In this document: piece by piece, positions 16,881 through 25,248 of the stretch
How the letters are laid out: every line of letters starts with the position of its first letter
How positions within the stretch are numbered: position 1 is the stretch's first letter
DNA from: Winogradskyella tangerina
Lineage (GTDB): Bacteria > Bacteroidota > Bacteroidia > Flavobacteriales > Flavobacteriaceae
Direction: 5' to 3'
Assembly (NCBI RefSeq): GCF_003260205.1
Contig: NZ_QERF01000010.1
Span: forward strand, 170,240 to 234,239
Length of the DNA: 64,000 nt
Made by a program: the position numbers and the translations under genes
Notes under the pieces: generated by a model
Database searches by the model: none
What the model saw: the letters and a program-made list of their open reading frames with translations, nothing else
What the model was told of the DNA's origin: nothing

Positions 16881-16930
16881 AAAAGGAAATATTTCTTTTA
16901 AATATAGTATTTAAAGATATTATTCCTTTT
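16881..16930. promoter_or_regulatory. Nested dyad, probable Lrp-family operator
   Basis: An outer perfect inverted repeat AAAAGGAA/TTCCTTTT (16881-16888 and 16923-16930) shares its centre, within one base, with an inner repeat TTTAAATA/TATTTAAA (16897-16904 and 16908-16915). A further TTTCTTT/AAAGATA arm lies between. It sits between the divergent lrp and E2 genes. Lrp-type octamers bind such repeated, AT-rich dyads, so this is a likely autoregulatory and operon-control site. Confidence 0.6.
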
Positions 16931-16977
16931 TATTATGAATTTAGAAGTTATTAACAATCGAAAAACGCCGTAATACC

Positions 16978-16985
16978 TATCTTTG
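16978..16985 (+). promoter_or_regulatory. -7 promoter box for the E2-ilvE-E1 operon
   Basis: TATCTTTG matches TANNTTTG exactly. A start about 7 bases downstream would give a leader of roughly 20 bases before the TTG codon at 17012. No clear -33 TTG is seen, as expected for an activator-dependent promoter. Confidence 0.6.
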
Positions 16986-17011
16986 TTTCTTGTAATTTAA
17001 GTTAGAAACCA

Positions 17012-18322
17012 TTGGAAAATTTCGAATTTAAAATGCCTAAGTTAGGGGAGAGTATCACCGAAGCGGCGATCATAACTTGGTTTAAAAATGTTGGTGATAA
17101 GGTCGAGGAAGACGAAATGTTATTAGAGGTTGCTACGGATAAAGTAGACTCTGAAGTGCCGTCCAATGTCACCGGTATTATTGAAGAAATTCTATACCAA
17201 CCGAACGATGTCATAAAGATTGGCGAGACCATCGCGATCATCAAAGTAGATGGTACAGTAGCATCAAAGCCTAAATCAAAAGGTACTGATAAGCAAGCTC
17301 AGAAACCAGAAGCAGCTAAGAAGAAAACCGCTAAACGACCAAAACCAAGTATGGCACAACCCGCTGTTGCTTCCGCTTCGTTTTCTACAGCAAATTCGAA
17401 TACATTTTTTTCACCATTGATCATTTCCATTGCTAAAGATCACCATATTAGTTTTGAAGAATTAGCAAGAATCCCTGCAACAGGAAAAGAAGGACGACTA
17501 AGAAAGAGCGATGTTTTCAATTATATCGACGAAGGAAGACCTTACAAGTTCGCACAGCCTGTAGTGCAAGATCCAACGGCATATCGCATTCCACAATTAA
17601 CCTTTGATAAAGGCAAAGGAAAGATTGTAGAAATGGATCGCATGCGTCAAATGATCGCTGATCATATGGTGTATTCAAAACATACATCACCGCACGTCAC
17701 AGCTTATGTTGAAGCTGATCTTACCAACATGGTACAATGGCGCAATGCAAACAAAAAAGCCTTTCAAGATAAATATGGCGAACGCCTAACCTTTACACCA
17801 TTATTCGTTGAGGCGGTGGCAAAAGCGGTAAAGGATTTTCCAAATATCAACGCCTCAGTCGATGGGAAGAATATCATCGTAAAAGAAGACATCAATATCG
17901 GAATGGCCACAGCATTGCCTAGTGGAAATCTCATTGTTCCTGTAGTGAAAAATGCGGATCAAAAGGATTTACTCGCCTTAGCCAAAGATGTAAACGAATT
18001 AAGCGGAAAGGCCAGAGACAATAATTTACAAGCTGACGATATCCAGGGAAGTACCTTTACCATTTCAAATGTTGGAACTTTTGGAAGTGTGATGGGTACG
18101 CCTATTATAAATCAGCCAGAAGTCGCTATTCTGGCTCTAGGGATTATTAAAAAGCGACCAGAAGTTATCGAAACCGAAAATGGTGATGAAATTGCAATCA
18201 GAAGTATGATGTATTTGTCATTGTCCTTCGATCACCGTGTGGTGGATGGCTTTTTGGGTGGAAGTTTTGTACGACGTGTCGCAGACTATTTTGAACAGTT
18301 TGATACAGACCGAAAAATATAA
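17012..18322 (+). CDS. Dihydrolipoamide acyltransferase (E2) of a 2-oxoacid dehydrogenase, probably branched-chain
   Basis: A 436-residue E2 component. The lipoyl domain carries the modified Lys in EVATDKVDSEVP (about residue 43), followed by a Lys/Ala/Pro-rich linker, an E3-binding domain (SPLIISIAKDHHISFEELAR), and the catalytic acyltransferase domain ending in SFDHRVVDG with the catalytic His and Asp. A branched-chain substrate is inferred from the neighbouring aminotransferase and fused E1. The start is a TTG; an in-frame ATG 21 bases later would cut into the first lipoyl strand. E3 is not in the window. Confidence 0.92.
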   Translation: MENFEFKMPKLGESITEAAIITWFKNVGDKVEEDEMLLEVATDKVDSEVPSNVTGIIEEILYQPNDVIKIGETIAIIKVDGTVASKPKSKGTDKQAQKPEAAKKKTAKRPKPSMAQPAVASASFSTANSNTFFSPLIISIAKDHHISFEELARIPATGKEGRLRKSDVFNYIDEGRPYKFAQPVVQDPTAYRIPQLTFDKGKGKIVEMDRMRQMIADHMVYSKHTSPHVTAYVEADLTNMVQWRNANKKAFQDKYGERLTFTPLFVEAVAKAVKDFPNINASVDGKNIIVKEDINIGMATALPSGNLIVPVVKNADQKDLLALAKDVNELSGKARDNNLQADDIQGSTFTISNVGTFGSVMGTPIINQPEVAILALGIIKKRPEVIETENGDEIAIRSMMYLSLSFDHRVVDGFLGGSFVRRVADYFEQFDTDRKI

Positions 18323-18328
18323 AATAAA

Positions 18329-18391
18329 CGTCACTTCGAGTGATTTGTGAAGTATGAACATTAGTATCGAGAAGCGCACCTAAGTAGGTGC
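18329..18391 (+). repeat. Dispersed intergenic repeat with hairpin
   Basis: The gap between E2 and ilvE holds CGTCACTTCGAGTGATTTGT, a spaced match TAGTATCGAGAAGCG, and then a perfect 7-bp hairpin GCACCTA/TAGGTGC with an AG loop (18376-18391). The CACTTCGAGTGA...GTATCGAGAAG pattern recurs between genes in many flavobacterial genomes. It could form structure in the operon mRNA. Confidence 0.55.
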
Positions 18392-18444
18392 TAGGTACAT
18401 CATTGAGTTCCAAATTTCACTCCAACTGATAAAAGTATATAATT

Positions 18445-19512
18445 ATGAATTACACAATTCCGATTACCAAAGTAGAGCAATCAAAGATTGATGCCTTAGA
18501 TTTCGACAATATTCCTTTGGGAACAACTTTTACTGATCACATGTTTATCTGTGATTATGAAAATGGAGCATGGGTGAATCCTAGAATTATCCCAATGGGA
18601 ATGATCCCAACCCATCCTGCAGCCATGGCGCTGCATTACGGACAAGCAATTTTTGAAGGTATGAAAGCTTACAAGGACACCCAAGGAGAGCCGATGTTAT
18701 TCAGACCAGAGCAAAATGCAAAGCGTTTAAATACAAGTGCCGATCGTATGGGGATGCCTAATTTTCCCGAAGATCTATTCGTGGAGGGATTAAAGGAATT
18801 AGTAAGCTTAGAACATAATTGGATCCCGCCACAACAAGGCAGCGCACTCTATTTAAGACCATTTATGTATGCTGACGAACCGTTCATCGGAATGCGTGCT
18901 GCTACCAGTTATAAGTTCATAATTATGGCATCGCCAGCCGGACCTTTTTTTAGCAAACGCATAAAACTTTGGGCCGAAAAGCAATTCATTAGAGCTGCAC
19001 ACGGTGGTACTGGCGAAGCTAAGGCCGCAGGGAATTATGCCGCTGCAATTCGACCGACAGAATTGGCCAAGGCAAAGGGCTACGACCAGGTGTTGTGGTT
19101 AGATGCACACGAGCACAAGTATATTCAAGAGGTAGGCACCATGAATATCTTTTTCAAGATCAATGGGGAATTTATCACGCCAGAATTAGATGGTTCTGTA
19201 CTTCACGGTATCACGCGTGCTAGCGTCATCGATTTACTGCGATCCATGGGATATAAAGTAACCGAACAGAAGATCACTTTAGATCAGATCAGAGAGGCTT
19301 CAAATAAAGGGACTTTAGAAGAAGCTTTTGGTACCGGGACGGCAGTAGGCATCGCCTATATTCAAGAAATCGGGCTAGAGGGAGAAACCATTCACGTATC
19401 CGATGAGAGCCCGGTGGGATTGAAAGTCAACGATACGCTCAACGCGATAAAAACAGGTCAGATTGAAGACACTTTCGGTTGGATGCTTAAAACCAGAAAA
19501 GAATTGGCATAG
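18445..19512 (+). CDS. ilvE: Branched-chain amino acid aminotransferase
   Basis: A 355-residue class IV PLP aminotransferase that interconverts Val, Leu and Ile with their 2-oxoacids. Family segments include ALHYGQAIFEGMKAYK, LYLRPFMYADEPFIG, the PLP-lysine region GNYAAAIRPTELAKAKGYDQ and LDAHEHKYIQEVGTMNIFF. Length is typical of the long BCAT II group. Its position between E2 and E1 shows a catabolic use: it makes the substrates that the dehydrogenase consumes. Confidence 0.94.
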   Translation: MNYTIPITKVEQSKIDALDFDNIPLGTTFTDHMFICDYENGAWVNPRIIPMGMIPTHPAAMALHYGQAIFEGMKAYKDTQGEPMLFRPEQNAKRLNTSADRMGMPNFPEDLFVEGLKELVSLEHNWIPPQQGSALYLRPFMYADEPFIGMRAATSYKFIIMASPAGPFFSKRIKLWAEKQFIRAAHGGTGEAKAAGNYAAAIRPTELAKAKGYDQVLWLDAHEHKYIQEVGTMNIFFKINGEFITPELDGSVLHGITRASVIDLLRSMGYKVTEQKITLDQIREASNKGTLEEAFGTGTAVGIAYIQEIGLEGETIHVSDESPVGLKVNDTLNAIKTGQIEDTFGWMLKTRKELA

Positions 19513-19550
19513 TCTAATTTTGAGCTATTTAATGTAGCTAATGTTAATTT

Positions 19551-19643
19551 GGGCGTTACCATCTTTCACGTAAGTTTCAGATGGTCGGGCTTTCGGCAGT
19601 CGCTCTCTCTGAGGAGCTCCAACAAAGCCTCAATCCCTAACGC
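19551..19643 (+). repeat. Structured palindromic repeat element (three-stem)
   Basis: This 93-base element is bounded by GCGTTA (19553-19558) and TAACGC (19638-19643). Inside are a hairpin ACCATCT/AGATGGT (19558-19564 and 19579-19585) and a second stem GGCTTT/AAAGCC (19588-19593 and 19624-19629). Together they can fold as a three-way junction. The pattern CGGGCTTTCGGC...CAATCCCTAACGC is a dispersed repeat I recognise from other Bacteroidota genomes. It lies 40 bases before the E1 start. Confidence 0.7.
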
Positions 19644-19683
19644 AAAATGGACGGGTAGTCACATAAAAAAGAAATGGGTGTAA

Positions 19684-21807
19684 ATGAAAACAACAACTAA
19701 TGAGATTCTTGCTGACGCAAGTACAACAACCATGAATAAAGACATTCTCAAAACAGGATTTTCAAAACTTTGCACTGCCAAAGCTATGGCAGAATTGTAT
19801 GAAGCAAATTTCAAGCAAGTATCAAAATATGTACATGCCACATCTCGCGGTCATGAGGCCATTCAGGTAGCTTTAGGGATGCAGTTATTGCCTCAAGATT
19901 ATGCCTTTCCTTACTATAGAGATGACGCCATGTTATTGGCCTTTGATCTCGAGCCCTACGATCTTATGCTACAGCTTCTAGCAAAGCGCGACGATCCGTT
20001 TTCAGGTGGACGTACTTATTATTCGCATCCAAGCTTAAAGGATGCTGATAAACCAAAAATTCCTCATCAATCATCAGCTACGGGGATGCAGGCTATTCCT
20101 GCCACAGGAACTGCAATGGGTATGCAATATTTAGAAAAGCAAGGACTGAGTAATTCTATAGTCGAAAATAACAATCACAAGGATTCTCAAAAAAAACCTA
20201 TTACCGTTTGTTCATTAGGTGATGCCTCAGTGACCGAAGGCGAAATTGCTGAAGCCTTTCAGATGGCAGCTTTAAAGCAGATGCCAATTTTGTATCTAGT
20301 CCAAGATAATGGTTGGGACATTTCTGCCAATGAAGCCGAAACTAGAGCTCAAAATGCCGCAGAGTATGCAGCAGGTTTTCATGGATTAGAAGCCATTAGT
20401 ATCGACGGAGCTAATTTTATTGAAAGCTACGAAACCATTGAAAAGGTAATTGCCACTATCCGCGAGGAAAGACGCCCGTTTTTAGTTCATGCCAAAGTAC
20501 CTTTGCTTAATCATCATACGTCTGGTGTTCGTATGGAATGGTACCGAGATGATTTAGATGAAGCACGTTCGCGAGATCCGTATCCAGTGTTGAAACAACA
20601 ATTATTAGATAATGGTTTCACTGAAGCTGAGGTTGAAACTATCGAAAATGAGGCCATACAAAAAGTAGCCTCAGATTTTGAAAAAGCCTTTCAGGCTGAA
20701 GACCCAAAACCTCAGGATCTTTTCACACACGATTTTGCACCAACGACCATAACTGAAGAAGTAGGAATTCGAGAGCCAGAAGGCGCTGATAAAGTGGTGA
20801 TGGTAGATTGTGCACTTTTCGGAATTGAAGAATTAATGCGCGAACACAAAGAGTGTTTGCTATACGGGCAAGATGTTGGTGGGCGATTAGGTGGTGTCTT
20901 TAGAGAGGCGGCAACCTTAGCACAAAAGTTTGGTGACGACCGTGTGTTTAATACGCCGATTCAAGAAGCTTTTATTGTGGGAAGCACCGTCGGAATGTCG
21001 GCTGTCGGTTTAAAGCCAATTGTAGAGGTGCAGTTTGCAGATTACATTTGGCCAGGTCTCAACCAATTATTTACAGAAGTGAGTCGTAGTTGCTATCTCA
21101 CCAATGGTAAATGGCCTGTGAGTATGATTCTGCGAGTGCCTATCGGAGCCTACGGAAGTGGTGGCCCTTACCACTCGTCTTCAGTAGAAAGTGTAGTGAC
21201 AAATATTCGTGGGATAAAGATTGTTTATCCAAGTAATGGGGCTGATCTTAAAGGGTTAATGAAAGCGGCCTATTACGACCCAAATCCTGTGGTGATCTTA
21301 GAACATAAAGGCTTGTATTGGAGCAAGGTAAAAGGTACTGAAGGCGCAACATCTGTTGAACCTGCAGAAGACTATATTTTGCCATTAGGAAAGGCCTGGT
21401 TATTACAAGAAATTTGGAAGCAAGATGATGTTGAAACCTGTACCATTGTAACTTACGGCATGGGAATTCACTGGGCGTATAATGCAACAGGGGAATTAGG
21501 TATGCGCGACCAAATAGAGATCATTGACCTAAGAACTTTATATCCTCTCGATGAAGAGACTATTATGACTTCCGTTAAGAAAACAGGGAAGTGCCTTGTG
21601 GTTACAGAAGAACCTTCGAATAATAGTTTTGCAAGAGCCTTGGCTGGAAAGATTCAAGAAGTTTGTTTCAAATATTTAGATGCGCCGGTAATGACCATTG
21701 GAAGTGAAAACATGCCTGCAATTCCGCTCAATTCAACCTTAGAGGAAACTATGATTCCTTCCACAGCAAAAGTGAAGGCTAAAATTGAAGATTTGCTAAA
21801 TTACTAG
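19684..21807 (+). CDS. Fused E1 alpha-beta subunit of branched-chain 2-oxoacid dehydrogenase
   Basis: A 707-residue thiamine-diphosphate enzyme that decarboxylates branched-chain 2-oxoacids. The N-terminal half (to about 350) is E1 alpha, with the ThDP motif GDASVTEGEIAEAFQMAALK and PILYLVQDNGWDIS. The C-terminal half is the transketolase-like E1 beta, with LYGQDVGGRLGGVFREA and NTPIQEAFIVG. In many bacteria these are two genes; the fusion is usual in Bacteroidota. Substrate class is inferred from ilvE and E2. It follows the structured repeat. Confidence 0.92.
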   Translation: MKTTTNEILADASTTTMNKDILKTGFSKLCTAKAMAELYEANFKQVSKYVHATSRGHEAIQVALGMQLLPQDYAFPYYRDDAMLLAFDLEPYDLMLQLLAKRDDPFSGGRTYYSHPSLKDADKPKIPHQSSATGMQAIPATGTAMGMQYLEKQGLSNSIVENNNHKDSQKKPITVCSLGDASVTEGEIAEAFQMAALKQMPILYLVQDNGWDISANEAETRAQNAAEYAAGFHGLEAISIDGANFIESYETIEKVIATIREERRPFLVHAKVPLLNHHTSGVRMEWYRDDLDEARSRDPYPVLKQQLLDNGFTEAEVETIENEAIQKVASDFEKAFQAEDPKPQDLFTHDFAPTTITEEVGIREPEGADKVVMVDCALFGIEELMREHKECLLYGQDVGGRLGGVFREAATLAQKFGDDRVFNTPIQEAFIVGSTVGMSAVGLKPIVEVQFADYIWPGLNQLFTEVSRSCYLTNGKWPVSMILRVPIGAYGSGGPYHSSSVESVVTNIRGIKIVYPSNGADLKGLMKAAYYDPNPVVILEHKGLYWSKVKGTEGATSVEPAEDYILPLGKAWLLQEIWKQDDVETCTIVTYGMGIHWAYNATGELGMRDQIEIIDLRTLYPLDEETIMTSVKKTGKCLVVTEEPSNNSFARALAGKIQEVCFKYLDAPVMTIGSENMPAIPLNSTLEETMIPSTAKVKAKIEDLLNY

Positions 21808-21822
21808 GCTTTCGTATCTTAG
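21792..21822 (+). promoter_or_regulatory. Promoter before the bestrophin gene
   Basis: TTTG at 21792-21795, a 19-base spacer and TATCTTAG at 21815-21822 fit the Bacteroidota -33/-7 pattern. The -33 element lies inside the end of the E1 gene. It suggests the channel gene is transcribed independently of the dehydrogenase operon. Confidence 0.55.
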
Positions 21823-21842
21823 GCATATCAAAAATTATTTGA

Positions 21843-22904
21843 ATGCTAACTAAGAAACGGTACTCGGTCAAAGACATGGTGCTTTGGACCCGTGGTGAAA
21901 CGTTAATCTATCTCCTTTACGCCGGAATTATTACCGTACTTTATCAGGTTTTTGGCTTTACTTTTCTTAATGTACCTTGGACGCCAGTCGCATTAATTGG
22001 TACTGCGGTTGCTTTTCTTGTTGGTTTTCAGAATAATTCTGCCTACGGCCGAATTTGGGAAGCCCGTATGATATGGGGAGCCATAGTTAATACATCGCGG
22101 ACTTGGGGTATGAAAGTTCAAGATATGGTAACCAATGAGTACTGCGACGCTTCAGTCTCAGAAGACGAAATAAAACAGCATAAAAAAGTCTTGGTATATC
22201 GGCATATTGCATGGATGACCGCCTTACGCTATGCCATGCGTCAGCGTAAAAGTTGGGAAACACAGCATAAGGCCAAAACAAACCGTGAATGGCGCAAAAT
22301 GATCCATATTCCTGAGGAGGTTTCAACTCTTGAAGATAACTTAATGATGTATTTATTGGAAGAAGAGAGACAGTATGTGTTGTCTAAAAGTAATAAACAG
22401 ACTGCTATTCTTTACTTACAATCTAAACATATCCGTGAGTTAAAAGACCAAGGTTTGATATGGAAATTTGCCTTCCTAGAACTAGAAAATGTTTTAGAAT
22501 CTTTATTCACGCATCAAGGGAAAACAGAACGTATTAAAAACTTCCCTTATCCTAGACAATATGCGAGTTTAGGTTTATATCTCACGCGAGTATTTGCAAT
22601 TCTACTTCCATTTGGTCTTATTCCTGAGTTTGCAGAAATAGGGGAGACCATGGTTGATGACTTTTTTCTCGTTGGAAAATATTTTATTTGGATAGCCATT
22701 CCATTTTGTGCTACTGTTTCATGGGCATTTCATACCATGGAGCGCTTGGCAAGAACAGGAGAAAATCCTTTTGAAGGTGGTCCGAATGATGTTCCTATTT
22801 CCACAATTTCCAGAGGTATAGAAATTGATCTAAGACAAATGTTAGATGAAGACCCTGATGAGATACCGAGTCAATTCCCTGAAGATAAAAATGTGCAGAT
22901 GTAA
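21843..22904 (+). CDS. Bestrophin-family (UPF0187) anion channel
   Basis: A 353-residue inner-membrane protein of the bestrophin family. Membrane segments are near residues 20-45 and 48-65 and again around 245-300 (FAILLPFGLIPEFAE, WIAIPFCATVSWAFHTMERL). The family hallmarks FLVGFQNNSAYGRIWEARMIWG and GENPFEGGPNDVPI are clear. Bacterial bestrophins form pentameric channels; some conduct cations, others chloride or bicarbonate. Its stop lies two bases from the stop of the convergent SulP gene. Confidence 0.92.
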   Translation: MLTKKRYSVKDMVLWTRGETLIYLLYAGIITVLYQVFGFTFLNVPWTPVALIGTAVAFLVGFQNNSAYGRIWEARMIWGAIVNTSRTWGMKVQDMVTNEYCDASVSEDEIKQHKKVLVYRHIAWMTALRYAMRQRKSWETQHKAKTNREWRKMIHIPEEVSTLEDNLMMYLLEEERQYVLSKSNKQTAILYLQSKHIRELKDQGLIWKFAFLELENVLESLFTHQGKTERIKNFPYPRQYASLGLYLTRVFAILLPFGLIPEFAEIGETMVDDFFLVGKYFIWIAIPFCATVSWAFHTMERLARTGENPFEGGPNDVPISTISRGIEIDLRQMLDEDPDEIPSQFPEDKNVQM

Positions 22905-22906
22905 AT

Positions 22907-24550
22907 CTACATTTTGTATTCAGATAATGGCTTAGTGAAACGTTCAGGATCTGCGGCCAAATGATAACGTGGGTCATCGACATCTTCAACTATTACTTCA
23001 TCGAACATCGGATTAGCTTTTCGTAATAAAACTTTGCAATCCTTACTGAGGTGTTTCAACTTGATGGATTTCCCTTCGGCCTTGTATTTATTAACTAAAT
23101 TAAAAATAGCTTCTAAAGCGGAATGGTCACTGATTCGAGATTCAACAAAATCGATCTCTACGTTTTTAGGATCATTTTTTATATCAAATTTGGTGTTGAA
23201 GGTTTGAATAGATCCAAAAAACAAAGGTCCCCAAATTTCATAAGTTTTTGTTCCGTCGGGCTGCATACGCTTTCGAGCTCTAATCATGGTGGCGTTTTTC
23301 CAAGCGAAGACTAATGCAGAAATAATAACACCTGCAATTACCGCTACCGCGAGATCTTTCCAAACGGTTATAGCTGAAACAGCAATCAATACAATCGCAT
23401 CTGAAATCGGTATTTTTCTAATTATTCTGAAACTCGACCAAGCAAATGTTCCGATGACTACCATAAACATTACACCAACTAAAGCTGCAATTGGAATTTG
23501 TTCAATTAAAGGCGCTCCAAAAAGCACGAAGCAGAGTAGGGCAATGGCTGCTACGGTACCAGAAAGTCGTCCTCTACCACCAGAATCAACGTTAATAATC
23601 GATTGCCCGATCATAGCACAGCCGCCCATACCGCCAAAAAATCCATTCAAAATATTTGCGCTACCTTGAGCTATACATTCTCTGTTACCATTTCCTCTTG
23701 TGTCTGTGATCTCATCAACGAGATTAAGTGTCATTAAGGACTCAATTAAGCCTACAGCTGCGAGTACAAAAGCTGTTGAAAGAATGGTGTCCCAATGTCC
23801 TTGTAATGTGCCGAATAAACCAAATATTTGATCTTGAAACGTTGGTAAACTTCCTTGTAAGCCTTCGCCTCCTCCATCTCTAATGAAGGATCCAACGGTG
23901 CTTACATCGAGTTTGCCAAAAATTGTTATAGCCGCTACGATAATAATTGCCGTTAAGGCAGATGGTACCTTTTTAGTTAGTTTAGGAAGACCATACATTA
24001 TGCCCATGGTTACAGCGATTAAAATAAGCATCGTGTAGAGTGGTGCTCCAGACATAAAAACTTTTTCGCCATCAACAGTCTCTTTGAACAACCCAAGTTG
24101 CGATAAGAAAATAACGATGGCCAAACCATTAACAAAGCCCATCATTACGGGATGCGGTATTAGCCTAACAAACTTCCCTAGTTTAAAAAGCCCGGCTAAT
24201 ATTTGAATACCACCAACAAATAGTAAGGTTATAAATAACCATTGGAGGCCTAAATTTTCTATTGGTGCGTCTAATGCTTGGCCCACTTCATTTCCCTTGC
24301 TAATTAGATGCACCATTACTACAGCCATAGCGCCAGTAGCTCCTGAGATCATTCCTGGTCGTCCTCCAAAAAGCGCTGTTACAATCCCCATCATAAAAGC
24401 ACCATATAATCCAACCAAAGGATCAACACCAGCGACAAAGGCAAAAGCAACTGCTTCTGGTACTAATGCTAGAGCTACGGTTAACCCTGAAAGGATATCA
24501 TTCTTTGGATTTTGGCTAAAGTTTTTTCTTGTGGTATGGCCTAATATCAT
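22907..24550 (-). CDS. SulP-family inorganic anion transporter with STAS domain
   Basis: A 547-residue transporter with 10-14 membrane segments. The SulP start DILSGLTVALALVPEAVAFA is at residues about 18-37; the core is rich in Gly (GGRPGMISGATGAMAVV, GGMGGCAMIGQSIINV). A cytoplasmic STAS domain occupies about 430-520. Members carry sulfate, bicarbonate or other anions; the GGxGGCAMIGQS and long STAS form are typical of the bicarbonate/sulfate group, but the substrate is not settled. It is convergent with the bestrophin gene. Confidence 0.92.
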   Translation of the reverse strand: MILGHTTRKNFSQNPKNDILSGLTVALALVPEAVAFAFVAGVDPLVGLYGAFMMGIVTALFGGRPGMISGATGAMAVVMVHLISKGNEVGQALDAPIENLGLQWLFITLLFVGGIQILAGLFKLGKFVRLIPHPVMMGFVNGLAIVIFLSQLGLFKETVDGEKVFMSGAPLYTMLILIAVTMGIMYGLPKLTKKVPSALTAIIIVAAITIFGKLDVSTVGSFIRDGGGEGLQGSLPTFQDQIFGLFGTLQGHWDTILSTAFVLAAVGLIESLMTLNLVDEITDTRGNGNRECIAQGSANILNGFFGGMGGCAMIGQSIINVDSGGRGRLSGTVAAIALLCFVLFGAPLIEQIPIAALVGVMFMVVIGTFAWSSFRIIRKIPISDAIVLIAVSAITVWKDLAVAVIAGVIISALVFAWKNATMIRARKRMQPDGTKTYEIWGPLFFGSIQTFNTKFDIKNDPKNVEIDFVESRISDHSALEAIFNLVNKYKAEGKSIKLKHLSKDCKVLLRKANPMFDEVIVEDVDDPRYHLAADPERFTKPLSEYKM

Positions 24551-24572
24551 AATACTTGTGCTGTAAAGTCGG

Positions 24573-24580
24573 CAAAGATA
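24573..24580 (-). promoter_or_regulatory. -7 promoter box for the SulP gene
   Basis: Read on the minus strand, TATCTTTG matches TANNTTTG and lies 22 bases before the SulP start codon. No clear -33 element. Confidence 0.5.
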
Positions 24581-24616
24581 GCGTATTTAATAACATAGCC
24601 TAATTGAGATTAAACC

Positions 24617-24646
24617 ATAAAAAAAGCACTAGTTTAACTAGTGCTT
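24617..24646 (-). terminator. Rho-independent terminator after the hutU-DUF4136 operon
   Basis: Stem AAGCACTAGTT/AACTAGTGCTT with a single-base centre (24624-24646), followed on the minus strand by seven T residues. It ends transcription from the DUF4136 gene before the SulP promoter. Confidence 0.8.
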
Positions 24647-24669
24647 CATAAAAATATTTTTATTCTGAA

Positions 24670-25236
24670 TTATTGTTCAGGTGGATATTGCTCTAAGGTT
24701 TTCTGAACAAATTCCTTAATTCGAAGTTCTTTCTTATCCACATTTCTGGTAACAAGGAATCCGGTACCAGAACCTTGCCAAACTAATTCTTTCTTTCTAG
24801 CATCGACTAAATCAATAAACAGCATGCCTTCGGTTTTGGTAGAAACTTGGCTTCCGCCCCAGCCGCCGCCCCAGCCCCAGCCTGGACCCCAGCCCCAGCC
24901 AGGTCCCCAGCCCCAGCCCCAGCCGCCCCAACCCCAGTTGTTGTTGTAGACGTCAACACGTTGGTTAGATTCGGTAAAGATGCTCACTAGAATATCTGGA
25001 TTTTCAGACTTGGTCATGCCTTTGGCTAAAAGCTCAGCTTCAATTGCACGAAGGATTCTTCGTTTATCAATGTCACTGATCTCGGCTTTATCAATTCCTG
25101 GCTTAAAAAAAGCAAAGGTCTTGTATTGGTCGAATTTTGCTTCCCTATCATAATCGGCTGCAACACGTATAGAACTACATGACGATAGAAGGATGGCAAA
25201 CACTAAAATCGGAGTAAATCTGAGTAGTTTCTTCAT
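24670..25236 (-). CDS. DUF4136 lipoprotein with Trp/Gly-rich tract
   Basis: A 188-residue lipoprotein (signal peptide with lipobox LLSSCS). DUF4136 features include VAADYDREAKFDQYKTFAFF near the mature N-terminus and ILRAIEAELLAKGM. A central tract of about 28 residues (about 101-130) is almost only Trp, Gly and Pro, in WGWGPG-type repeats. The tract interrupts the domain and probably forms an exposed, flexible loop. The gene follows hutU by 12 bases. The function of the family is unknown. Confidence 0.85.
   Translation of the reverse strand: MKKLLRFTPILVFAILLSSCSSIRVAADYDREAKFDQYKTFAFFKPGIDKAEISDIDKRRILRAIEAELLAKGMTKSENPDILVSIFTESNQRVDVYNNNWGWGGWGWGWGPGWGWGPGWGWGGGWGGSQVSTKTEGMLFIDLVDARKKELVWQGSGTGFLVTRNVDKKELRIKEFVQKTLEQYPPEQ
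24855..24940 (-). repeat. Coding tandem repeat, Trp/Gly/Pro
   Basis: Short in-frame repeats of about 6-18 bases based on CCCCAGCC (plus strand) encode the WGWG/PGWGWG tract of the DUF4136 protein. It is a sharp GC-rich island in an AT-rich genome and is likely to vary in length between strains by slippage. Confidence 0.8.
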
Positions 25237-25248
25237 ATCAATTTTTTT

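Noticed and set aside
23286..23669. 127-residue open frame on the plus strand
   Set aside because: It lies wholly inside the SulP gene on the opposite strand and shows an antisense-like Thr/Ala/Pro-rich composition.
24855..24940. Short GC-rich repeat that could be taken for a CRISPR-like array
   Set aside because: The repeats are in frame within a lipoprotein gene, have no unique spacers of equal length, and there are no cas genes.
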